From Ramlibacter ginsenosidimutans (GTDB lineage: Bacteria > Pseudomonadota > Gammaproteobacteria > Burkholderiales > Burkholderiaceae_C): DNA of 64,000 nucleotides. The DNA lies in the NCBI RefSeq assembly GCF_042678185.1, contig NZ_JBHUDQ010000014.1. One strand, 5' to 3'. The first letter of the stretch is position 1, and each line of letters opens with the position of its first letter. This document shows positions 16,093 through 23,932 of the stretch, piece after piece. Position numbers and translations under genes: made by a program. The notes below the pieces were generated by a model. The model was given only the letters and a program-made list of their open reading frames with translations. It ran no database searches and was not told the DNA's origin.

Positions 16093-16994
16093 ACCACGCG
16101 CGCAGCCTGCACCAGGCGATCCGCGCCTTCGGCATGGACACGATCACGCTGGCCGGCCCGCTCGAGGCGAAGCTGGAGGCGATGCACGAGGCCGGCTTCC
16201 GCCAGGTCATGCTCAAGGCCAATGACCTCGTGGGGCATCCGCAGGGCTGGCAGGCCGCGGTGAAGGCGGTGCACGCGAGCGGACTGCGCGGCACCGGCTT
16301 CCAGGTGCTGCGCGACTTCGAGGGCCTGTCGGGTCACCTGCACCAGTACAAGGTGGACATCGCCAAGACCATGCTGGAGATGTGCGCGGCGCTCGGGTGC
16401 AAGGTGCTGCTGGCCTGCTCGTCGACTTCGGCGCACGCCAGCCAGGACCTCGATCACATCGCGCGCGACCTGCGCAAGCTGGCGATGCTGGCCGTCCCCT
16501 TCGGCATCAGGATCGCGTACGAAGGGCTGTCCTGGGGCCGCACGGTCAACGAGTTCACCACCGCCTGGGACGTGGTGTGCCGCGCCGATTGTCCCAACCT
16601 GGGCATCGGCATGGATTCCTTCCACATCCTCGCGGCGAAGACCTCGCTGGACGCCATCGACGACCTCGACCCCGCGAAGATCTTTCTCGTGCAGCTCTCG
16701 GACTTCATGTGGCAGGAGACGCGCACCTTCGAGGAACGCATGGCCACCGCGCGCACCTTCCGCGTGTTCCCGGGCGAAGGCGTGCACACGCAGGAGCTCG
16801 TGCAACTGGTGCTCAAGCTCGACGCCCTCGGCTATGCCGGCGACTACAGCTTCGAGGTGTTCAACGACGACTACGTGCAGATGCCCCTGCCCATGGTGGC
16901 GCAGCGTGCGCTGCGCTCCGCCATGTGGCTGGGCGAGGACGTGTTGCGCCGCTCGGTGCCGCTGCCGGGCCAGCTGCGCCTGCGCCAGCCCTAG
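16089..16994 (+). CDS. quiC: 3-dehydroshikimate dehydratase (sugar isomerase fold)
   Basis: A 301-residue TIM-barrel enzyme of the sugar phosphate isomerase/epimerase family that converts 3-dehydroshikimate to protocatechuate. Predicted metal ligands are Glu145 (AYEGLSWGR), Asp176 with His179 (GMDSFHIL), Gln202 (LVQLSDF) and Glu256 (FEVFNDDY), matching the dehydratase pattern. AYEGLSWGRTV is typical of QuiC/AsbF-like proteins. It overlaps the HPPD-like gene as ATGA and ends the operon. The product protocatechuate would need a ring-cleavage pathway located elsewhere. The gene symbol is assigned by motif and operon logic. Confidence 0.88.
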   Translation: MNHARSLHQAIRAFGMDTITLAGPLEAKLEAMHEAGFRQVMLKANDLVGHPQGWQAAVKAVHASGLRGTGFQVLRDFEGLSGHLHQYKVDIAKTMLEMCAALGCKVLLACSSTSAHASQDLDHIARDLRKLAMLAVPFGIRIAYEGLSWGRTVNEFTTAWDVVCRADCPNLGIGMDSFHILAAKTSLDAIDDLDPAKIFLVQLSDFMWQETRTFEERMATARTFRVFPGEGVHTQELVQLVLKLDALGYAGDYSFEVFNDDYVQMPLPMVAQRALRSAMWLGEDVLRRSVPLPGQLRLRQP

Positions 16995-17012
16995 CGGCCC
17001 GGGCGCGCCCGG

Positions 17013-17720
17013 TCAGCCTTCGCGCTTCGGGATGTCCAGGCCGCGCTGCACCGCGGGCCGCGCGACGAAGGCGTCGAGCACGCGCTGCACTTGCGGGAAG
17101 GCGTCGAAGCCGACCAGGTCGCGCGCGCCGTAGAAACCCACCAGGTTGCGCACCCAGGGGAAGATCGCGATGTCCGCGATGCCGTACTCGTCCCCGAGCA
17201 TCCACTGCCTGCCCTTCAGGTGCTGCTCGAGCACGCCCAGCAGCCGCTTCGATTCGGCCACGTAGCGGTCGCGCGGCCGCTTGTCCTCGTAGTCCTTGCC
17301 GGCGAACTTGTGGAAGAACCCGAGCTGGCCGAACATGGGCCCGATGCCCCCCATCTGGAACATGAGCCACTGCAAGGCCTGGTAGCGGCCGGCCACGTCC
17401 TTCGGCATCAGCTGCCCGGTCTTGTCGGCGAGGTAGACCAGGATGGCGCCGGACTCGAACAGCGCCAGCGGCTTGCCACCGGGCCCGTTCGGGTCCAGGA
17501 TGGCCGGGATCTTGTTGTTCGGATTGAGGGACAGGAATTCCGGCGTGAGCTGGTCGTTCCTGTCGAAGGCGACCTTGTGCACCTCGTAGGGCAAGCCGGT
17601 CTCCTCCAGCGCGATGGAAACCTTGACGCCGTTGGGCGTCGGCAGCGAATACAGCTGCAGGCGCTCCGGGAACGCCGCGGGCCACTTCCGGGTGACGGGG
17701 AATGCGGACAGATCGCTCAT
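17013..17720 (-). CDS. Glutathione S-transferase, YghU/YfcG-like
   Basis: A 235-residue cytoplasmic glutathione transferase. The thioredoxin-like N-terminal domain has LQLYSLPTPNGVKVSIALEE with the Asn that contacts glutathione in Nu-class enzymes, plus NNKIPAILDP and FESGAILVYLA. The all-helical C-terminal domain ends with GIADIAIFPWVRN. Nu-class members act as disulfide-bond reductases or peroxidases. I used the ATG at 17720; an upstream in-frame ATG at 17840 would add an unrelated Arg-rich tail. It converges with the quinate operon (18 bases apart). Confidence 0.92.
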   Translation of the reverse strand: MSDLSAFPVTRKWPAAFPERLQLYSLPTPNGVKVSIALEETGLPYEVHKVAFDRNDQLTPEFLSLNPNNKIPAILDPNGPGGKPLALFESGAILVYLADKTGQLMPKDVAGRYQALQWLMFQMGGIGPMFGQLGFFHKFAGKDYEDKRPRDRYVAESKRLLGVLEQHLKGRQWMLGDEYGIADIAIFPWVRNLVGFYGARDLVGFDAFPQVQRVLDAFVARPAVQRGLDIPKREG

Positions 17721-17897
17721 GGGTCGTGCGTGGGTGGAAGGCCGGCCAGTGTGCCTGCTCCGGCCCGTGCGCGCAGGGCTCCGGAACAACCCACCCCTCC
17801 CTTTAGGCCAATTGTCTGAGTGGGGCGGCTCGCCGACCATGCCCGCACTGGACTCGGCCGGCCAGTCTGTCTCCCGGCCTCATCATTGGAGAAACCC

Positions 17898-18239
17898 ATG
17901 AAGAAATTCATCCTGACGCTGACAGCCGCCGCCTTTGCCCTGTTCGGCAGCCTGGCCTATGCACAGACGCACGGCACCAGCGAGGACATGGCCGCGCCGA
18001 GCAAGAAGGCGACGAAGGAAGAGAAGGAATCGGCCAAGGCCACCCGCCGCGCCACGAGCAAGGAAATGTCCAAGAAGGACGAAGGCCGCGCCGACGACAA
18101 GCCGGAAGCCGCCGGCCCGAAGGTCAAGGTGTCGAAGGACGAAAAGGCCAAGGCCAAGGCCAAGCGCAAGGAAACCGGTACGCAGGCCACCAAGGAAGGC
18201 TCCGGCCGGCTGGACGACGAAGGCGGCCAGAAGAAGTGA
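17898..18239 (+). CDS. Small exported Lys/Glu-rich protein
   Basis: A 113-residue protein with a clean Sec signal peptide (MKKFILTLTAAAFALFGSLAYA, about 1-22). The mature part is almost wholly Lys, Glu, Ala, Asp and Thr with repeated KKATKEEKESAKAT-like and KDEKAKAKAKRKETG patterns. It has no Cys, no hydrophobic core and is probably disordered or coiled in the periplasm. A TTGGAGA ribosome site fixes the ATG at 17898. Similar short Lys-rich exported proteins are common in Comamonadaceae and have no assigned role. I do not recognise a function. Confidence 0.78.
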   Translation: MKKFILTLTAAAFALFGSLAYAQTHGTSEDMAAPSKKATKEEKESAKATRRATSKEMSKKDEGRADDKPEAAGPKVKVSKDEKAKAKAKRKETGTQATKEGSGRLDDEGGQKK

Positions 18240-18266
18240 GCGTCAGTCCCTGACCGCTAGACGCTC

Positions 18267-18293
18267 AGCGGCCTCATGGGCCGCTTTTCTTTT
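18267..18293 (+). terminator. Rho-independent terminator of the Lys-rich gene
   Basis: AGCGGCC (18267-18273) pairs with GGCCGCT (18279-18285) around a 5-base loop, followed by TTTTCTTTT. It lies 28 bases after the Lys-rich gene stop and faces the tRNA terminator on the other strand. Confidence 0.88.
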
Positions 18294-18310
18294 CATTCGC
18301 GTCGCGCCCC

Positions 18311-18346
18311 AAAGAAAAAGACCCGCCGGGTGTTCCCGGCGGGTCT
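18311..18346 (-). terminator. Rho-independent terminator of tRNA-fMet copy 1
   Basis: On the minus strand a 12-base perfect stem AGACCCGCCGGG / CCCGGCGGGTCT (18319-18346) with a 4-base loop is followed by TTTTTCTTT. It lies seven bases beyond the CCA end of the tRNA, so it ends that transcript. Confidence 0.92.
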
Positions 18347-18352
18347 TCGTAT

Positions 18353-18429
<77 letters not shown>

Positions 18430-18482
18430 TCAGAAGGGAGATCATAACCGATCCGGCGCACTTGCGCGCGCGGGAAAGCGCC

Positions 18483-19571
18483 TCAGAAGCTGTGCTTCAG
18501 GCCGAGGTCGAAGCCGTCGGAGTTCTTGCCCGGACCGGTGAGCGAACCATTGAGGCCCACTGCCGCCGAACCGTGGTTCTGCACGTGCGCATAGGTGCCA
18601 TAGGCCGCCGTCCTCTTGGACAGGTTGTAGACGTAGCCCACGGCCAGCTTCTGGGTCCGCGGGTCACCCACGTCGTCGGTCTTGTATGAAGAGTACGAGA
18701 TCTTCAGCTGGTCGACACGGATCGGGATCACCGCACCGAGGATGTAGCCCGTGCCCTTGAGGGTGCTCGTGCGCTCCACCTCGTCCTCGAACCATCCCGC
18801 CATGAGGTTGGCCCAGCCGAAGTTCCAGTGGCCGCCGATGTTCCACGCCTTGTTGTCGCCGGTGGTGGCGGTCTGCGCGTACTTGGTCAGGCCGTAGGCC
18901 CCGGCCACGCCCCACACCTTGTTGGCGTACCCGAGCCGCGCCTGCCACCCGTTGCCGTCGCTGCCCGACGTGTTCTCGCCCATGTAGTACTGCGCTTCGC
19001 CGAAGAATCCGCCGAGCGCCGCGGCCGGCAGGAAGTAGCCGATCATGTTCGAGGCCCGCGTCTCGGTGACACCGATGATCGAGATCGCATACGGCAGCGA
19101 CGCGCCAACGCCGTTGGTGGTGAAGGGGTCCGTCTGGTCGCGGTTGCGGAAGGTCGCCACATAGTCGCGACCGAGGCGGATCTCGCCCCAGGTCCCCATC
19201 AGGCTGGCAGTGGCCCGCCGGCCGAACGTGAGGGCGCCGCTGCTGGTGGCCCCGGACGGCTGGTTGTTAGTGTTGCTGCCCGAACCCGTGCCGTCGTCGA
19301 CGTTCAGGCCCGACTCGAGCCAGAAGCCGGCACCGAGGCCGCCGCCCAGGTCCTCCACGCCCCGGAAGCCCAGACGCGAGACGGTGTTGGCGCCGCTCAC
19401 CAGGCGGCTGAGATTGTTCTCGCTGCCGTGGCCATACGCCACCGCGAGGTCCACCACCCCGAACAGCGTGACACTGCTGCTGGTGACCTCGCCCGCGCCG
19501 GTGCCTGCGACTTGCGCGCCCGCTCCGCCCGCGCAGCCCAGGACAGCCAGGGCCATCAAGCATTTCTTCAT
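18483..19571 (-). CDS. Outer-membrane porin (Omp32/OmpC-like)
   Basis: A 362-residue trimeric general porin of the betaproteobacterial type. A signal peptide ends at CAGGAGAQ near residue 20. The mature barrel opens with SSVTLFGVVDLAVAYG, shows SRLGFRGVEDLGGGLGAGFWLE at the second and third strands, and ends with the C-terminal Phe (GLKHSF) needed for outer-membrane insertion. An AGGAGA ribosome site supports the ATG at 19571. It is divergent from the cyclase/ATPase gene and lies upstream of the initiator tRNA on the same strand. Confidence 0.95.
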   Translation of the reverse strand: MKKCLMALAVLGCAGGAGAQVAGTGAGEVTSSSVTLFGVVDLAVAYGHGSENNLSRLVSGANTVSRLGFRGVEDLGGGLGAGFWLESGLNVDDGTGSGSNTNNQPSGATSSGALTFGRRATASLMGTWGEIRLGRDYVATFRNRDQTDPFTTNGVGASLPYAISIIGVTETRASNMIGYFLPAAALGGFFGEAQYYMGENTSGSDGNGWQARLGYANKVWGVAGAYGLTKYAQTATTGDNKAWNIGGHWNFGWANLMAGWFEDEVERTSTLKGTGYILGAVIPIRVDQLKISYSSYKTDDVGDPRTQKLAVGYVYNLSKRTAAYGTYAHVQNHGSAAVGLNGSLTGPGKNSDGFDLGLKHSF

Positions 19572-19725
19572 CTTGGTTCTCCTGCATCGGAGCGCGCGCC
19601 GGCACCGTGCCCGCGCCACGCTCACGGCCACAGTACGCCGACGAGCATGCGCAGCCTATCGGCCCTTGGTCCAAGTGGGACGAACCCAGGCCGCTTCGCC
19701 GCGAGCCGCATCCCTCGATTGGTTG

Positions 19726-19754
19726 TTGACAGCGGGGCGACGCGCGCGAACCAT
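19726..19754 (+). promoter_or_regulatory. Possible promoter of the cyclase-P450-DyP-patatin cluster
   Basis: TTGACA at 19726-19731 is a perfect minus-35 box, with a weak minus-10 candidate AACCAT (19749-19754) after 17 bases. It lies 38 bases before the cyclase ATG in the 220-base porin/cyclase gap. The weak minus-10 suggests an activator or a different sigma factor. A short CTTGG-T-CCAAG palindrome lies further upstream (19665-19675). The rest of the gap shows nothing clear. Confidence 0.35.
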
Positions 19755-19791
19755 ACGCCCGTCGACATCGCTCGCCCCACTCCCACGCGCC

Positions 19792-22700
19792 ATGGATACG
19801 CCAGCATCCACTCCCAGCAGTGAGGGCGCGGCCATTCACCTGACGCTCCTGGCGCAGCGCGACGGCCTGGCCGCCGTGCTCACCGATCTCGGCCTGCTGG
19901 CCCGCATGGAGACGCTGCAGCTCGACGCGGCAGAACTCGCCCGGATCCGGCGCGCCCTCGACGGCGGCGCGACGCCCGAGGTGCCCGTTCCGACGCTGCT
20001 GCTGAGCAAGCTGCTGCCCGAAGGGATCGTGCGCTTGCTGCGCGAGCTCCCCGGCGGCTGCCTGAACCTGCAGCTCGATCCGTCCCTGGCCTGGGTGCCC
20101 TGGGAGCTGCTGTGGGATGGAAAGGACTGGCTGGGCGAGAAGTTCCAGGTCTGCCGGCGCATCACTGCGGAGCCCGCCCGTGTGCGTGCCACGGATCGGC
20201 CGCTCGACCGCGGCGTGCTGAAGGTTCTGGTGGTCGAGGGCTGCGATGACGAGGCGGACGCGGCCGCCGCGCCGTTGAGTGCATCGCTGCGCAGCCTGGG
20301 CGGTCTCGCCGTCAGCGTGGTGCAGGCGAGCGACCTGCCCAGGCCGGAGCTGCTGCGGCTCATCGGTTCCCACGCGGTCGTGCACTACGTGGGGCCGGTG
20401 GATGGCCGGCCAGCCGCGGGCGGATCCGTGCTCTGGTGGCGACAGGACGAACCGCTGGACCTGAGCGCGATCGCGTCGCTCGCTTCGCCTCCGCGCCTGC
20501 TCATCTCGCAGGCGCAGGCACCGACGCAAGCGCTTGCCGCGGCCGCGAACGCCGCCGTCGCAGTGGCTGCTTGCAGGCTCGGGCTCAACCTGCTCACCTG
20601 CCACGCCGCGCGCGGCGCACGGCCCCACGGCTTCCTGCGCGACGTGTACACGGCCTTCCTGCGCGGCGCCACCGCGGCCGAAGCCGTGCGCGCTTCGCGC
20701 GCCTCGTTCCGCCAGCAGGACGGCGCTGCCGCGCTGGCACTGCTGCGGCCGGAGCTCCACGGCGACGGCAGTTTCGTGCTGAACGAAGTGCGCGCGCCCG
20801 TCGACAACGTCCGGCAGGTGACGATCGTCTCCATCGACCTCGCCGGCTCCACACGGCTGATGGGCAAGCTGGGGGCGGAGCGGTACAGCGAGCTGCTCGC
20901 GCAGTACCACGAGCGCTGTGACGAGATCCTGCGCTCGCGCGGAGGCAGTCCCGACGACTTCCAGGGCGACGACGGGGCGATGTGCTACTTCGGCACGCCG
21001 GTCGCACGCGAAGACGCAGCGGCCCAGGCCCTGCATGCCAGTCTCGAGCTCGTGGACGCGGTGCAGGCGCTCGGCCTGGGCATCCGCATCGGCGTGTGCA
21101 CAGGCCAGGTCGTGGTGCGGGAGGGACAGCCGGTGGGCCCCGCGATCCACCTCGCGGCGCGCTTGCAGTCGGTTGCAACGCCCGGCACGGTGGTGGTCGG
21201 CGAATCCACGCGCCGCATCGTCAAGGAGCGCTTCCAGTTCGAGCCGCTGGAAGACGGCATCCTGCTGAAGGGATTCGACGGGCCCCAGGTCTGCCACCGG
21301 CTGCTCGGAGCCGCGCCGCTGGCCGCCGAGCAGGCCGACACCGGTCGCTTGCCGACGGTGACGCCCTTCGTGGGCCGGCGCAACGAACTGCAGGCGTTGC
21401 AGGAACACTGGGCGGCAGCGCAGCAAGGGTCCTTGCGCATCGCACGGGTGCTGGGCGAAGCCGGCATCGGCAAGTCGCGGCTGGTACGCGAGTTCAAGCA
21501 GATTCTCGTCAACGGCGGCCACGTGGTGTTCGAAGCCCGCTGTTCGCCGGAACACGCGAACAGCGCGTTCCATCCCTTGATCCAGGCCTTGCGCAAGGAG
21601 CTTTGGCTGGGCGCCGGCCAGGATCCCGAAGCCATGCTCGCGCGCCTGCGCGCGATGGTCACGAGAACCGGGGAACTGGAGGACGGAGCCACGGCGCTGC
21701 TCGCCGACCTTCTCTCGCTGCCCGTTGCCGCTCCGCACCCGATCCTGGAGCAAAGCGCCGAGCGCCGGCGGCAGCTCACGGTCGACCTGCTCGTGGCCTT
21801 GGCCTTGCAGGTCGTGCGAGGGCGCCCCGGCTGCATGATCGTGGAAGACATCCACTGGCTCGACCCCTCGACGGCGGAGTTCCTCGACCGCCTGACGTTC
21901 GCGGCACGGGAGATGCCGGTGCTCGTGTGTGTCACCGCGCGCACGGACGCGGAGTTGCGCTGGCGCCCGCGCTTTGCCGTGTACGAGACCGAATTGCGCG
22001 GCCTGTCCGCCGAACTGTCGCGAGCGATGGTGCTGAGTGCATGCGGCCGCCAACGGCTGCCGCCGGAGCTGCTTCAATTGATCGCCGCCCGTTCGGACGG
22101 CGTGCCGTTGTTCCTGGAGGAATCCACCCGCATGGCGCTGGACCTGAGCACGGGACAGGAGCCGTCCGATCTCGCCACCATGCCGGTCCCGAGCACGGTG
22201 CTGGACCTCCTGACGGCACGGCTCGACCGGCTGGGTCCCGGCAAGGAACTGGCGCAGGTGGGCGGCACCATCGGCCGGGAGTTTCCGCTCGCCTTGCTGC
22301 GCGCCGTGCTGCAGCACCCCGCCTCTCCGCTCGAGCCGCAGGACCTCACCGAACGACTCGCCGAGCTCGTGCGCGCCGGCATGCTCGTCGCCAGAGAGGA
22401 CGAGGCGGGCCCCCGGTTCGCCTTCCGCCACCAGTTGATGCGGGACGCCGCCTATGGCTCGCTGCTGGAACGCGACCGCGTGCGCCTGCACAAGGTGATC
22501 GCGAACGTGCTCTCCGAAAGTTTCTCCGGCCTGGCGCAACGGCACCCCGAGCTGCTGGCCTACCACTACACCGAGGCCGGGATGGACGCGCAGGCGCTGC
22601 GCCAGTGGGAGACGGCTGCGCGCCAGGCCGCCGCACGCTCGGCGCACGCCGAGGCCATCAGCCATGTGGGCAATGCGCTGGCGGTGCTGCAGCGCATGCC

Positions 22701-23892
22701 GAAGGACCAGGACCTGTTGCGGCTCGAGCTGCGCCTGCAGCTGCTGCTGGCGGGGCCGCTGATCGCGACGCGGGGCTATGGCGCGGACCGTGTCGAACGT
22801 GCGTATGCGAGAGCCAGGGAGCTGGCGGCCTTGCTTGGCGACGAAGGCGCGGTGATGCGGGTGCTGCTCGGGCTGGAGGCCTACCACTTCATGCGCGCGA
22901 ACTTCGAGAAGGCGCGCGCGCATGCGGTGGAAGCGGCGGCGCGCGCCGAGGTCGGCGGCGCTGCGATCCATCGCATCCAGACCCAGTGGGCGCTGGCGAA
23001 CATCCGCATGCACCAGGGCGACATGCTGCGGGCCGTGCAGGAGATGGATGCCTGTCGCGCCGCCTACATGCGCCTCGCGCACCGGCCCGAAGCGGTGCAG
23101 GACCCGGGCGTGATGTGCCTGTGCTACTCCGCATGGTCGCTGTGGCAGCTCGGCTTGCCGGACGAAGCCCGCAGGCGCGTGATGGAAGTCGTGGCCCATG
23201 CCGAAAGCATCCGGCACCAGTTCAGCCTCGGCGAGGCCTACGGGTTCCGTGCCGCCGTGCTGCATTTCCGTGGAGAAAACCGCGAAGCCCTGGTCTCGGC
23301 CGAACGCGCGGTGCAGATCTGCGAGGAGAACGGCTTCACCGTGTGGCTCGCGCACGCGCGCATCATGCGTGGGCGCATCGCCGCGGAACTGGGCGATGTC
23401 GCTGCGGGCGTGGACGAGATGCGGCAAGGCTACGAAGCGTGGACGGCCTCGGGCGCCGTGGTCACCACGCCCTTCTACCTGGCCATGCGCGCCGAAGGCC
23501 ACGCGCTCGACCATCGCCCCGAAGATGGCCTGGCGCTGCTGGAACAGGCGCTGGCGATCGTCAACCGCACGGGCGAGCGCTACTACGAGGCCGAAGTGCA
23601 TCGGCTGATCGGCCGCCTCACCCTGCAGAGTGCCGCGCGCGCCGGCCTGGACCGCCGCGCCGAGGCCGAGACCTGGATGCAGCAGGCGCTGCAGTGCGCA
23701 CGCTCGCGCGAGCTCGGCTCGCTCGCACTGCGCGCTGCCATCGACCTGGCGGACCTCTGGCAACGCGAAGGCCGCGGCGAACAGGCGCGCGCCCTGCTCG
23801 CGGAGGCCTGCACCGCGATCGAGGGCGGCGAGGGCACCCGCGACATCACCGCCGCGCGGGAACGCATGAAGGTGGGCGCGACGACAAGCTAG
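19792..23892 (+). CDS. CHAT-like/class III cyclase/STAND ATPase/TPR multidomain protein
   Basis: A 1366-residue cytoplasmic signal protein. Residues about 60-330 resemble a CHAT caspase-like domain, but the usual His-Gly and Cys positions read VVHYVGPVDG and LLISQAQAP, so it looks catalytically dead. Residues 340-510 form a class III nucleotidyl cyclase domain with both metal Asp residues (Asp349, Asp393) and Arg457, but the transition-state Asn is His453. A STAND-type ATPase follows: Walker A GEAGIGKS (555-562), Walker B VEDIHWLD (684-691). From about 910 to the end lie TPR-like helices. It leads the cluster 40 bases before the P450 gene and likely senses a signal and controls the enzymes. 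Output nucleotide unknown. Confidence 0.85.
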   Translation: MDTPASTPSSEGAAIHLTLLAQRDGLAAVLTDLGLLARMETLQLDAAELARIRRALDGGATPEVPVPTLLLSKLLPEGIVRLLRELPGGCLNLQLDPSLAWVPWELLWDGKDWLGEKFQVCRRITAEPARVRATDRPLDRGVLKVLVVEGCDDEADAAAAPLSASLRSLGGLAVSVVQASDLPRPELLRLIGSHAVVHYVGPVDGRPAAGGSVLWWRQDEPLDLSAIASLASPPRLLISQAQAPTQALAAAANAAVAVAACRLGLNLLTCHAARGARPHGFLRDVYTAFLRGATAAEAVRASRASFRQQDGAAALALLRPELHGDGSFVLNEVRAPVDNVRQVTIVSIDLAGSTRLMGKLGAERYSELLAQYHERCDEILRSRGGSPDDFQGDDGAMCYFGTPVAREDAAAQALHASLELVDAVQALGLGIRIGVCTGQVVVREGQPVGPAIHLAARLQSVATPGTVVVGESTRRIVKERFQFEPLEDGILLKGFDGPQVCHRLLGAAPLAAEQADTGRLPTVTPFVGRRNELQALQEHWAAAQQGSLRIARVLGEAGIGKSRLVREFKQILVNGGHVVFEARCSPEHANSAFHPLIQALRKELWLGAGQDPEAMLARLRAMVTRTGELEDGATALLADLLSLPVAAPHPILEQSAERRRQLTVDLLVALALQVVRGRPGCMIVEDIHWLDPSTAEFLDRLTFAAREMPVLVCVTARTDAELRWRPRFAVYETELRGLSAELSRAMVLSACGRQRLPPELLQLIAARSDGVPLFLEESTRMALDLSTGQEPSDLATMPVPSTVLDLLTARLDRLGPGKELAQVGGTIGREFPLALLRAVLQHPASPLEPQDLTERLAELVRAGMLVAREDEAGPRFAFRHQLMRDAAYGSLLERDRVRLHKVIANVLSESFSGLAQRHPELLAYHYTEAGMDAQALRQWETAARQAAARSAHAEAISHVGNALAVLQRMPKDQDLLRLELRLQLLLAGPLIATRGYGADRVERAYARARELAALLGDEGAVMRVLLGLEAYHFMRANFEKARAHAVEAAARAEVGGAAIHRIQTQWALANIRMHQGDMLRAVQEMDACRAAYMRLAHRPEAVQDPGVMCLCYSAWSLWQLGLPDEARRRVMEVVAHAESIRHQFSLGEAYGFRAAVLHFRGENREALVSAERAVQICEENGFTVWLAHARIMRGRIAAELGDVAAGVDEMRQGYEAWTASGAVVTTPFYLAMRAEGHALDHRPEDGLALLEQALAIVNRTGERYYEAEVHRLIGRLTLQSAARAGLDRRAEAETWMQQALQCARSRELGSLALRAAIDLADLWQREGRGEQARALLAEACTAIEGGEGTRDITAARERMKVGATTS

Positions 23893-23932
23893 CTGGACGC
23901 GGGCGGCGCACCGCCGTGGAGGAGAGCGAAGA

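Noticed and set aside
18319..18346. Repeated hairpins and tRNA copies as a possible integration (att) site
   Set aside because: Both tRNAs have intact ends and ordinary neighbours. No integrase or phage gene is nearby, and the hairpins read as terminators.
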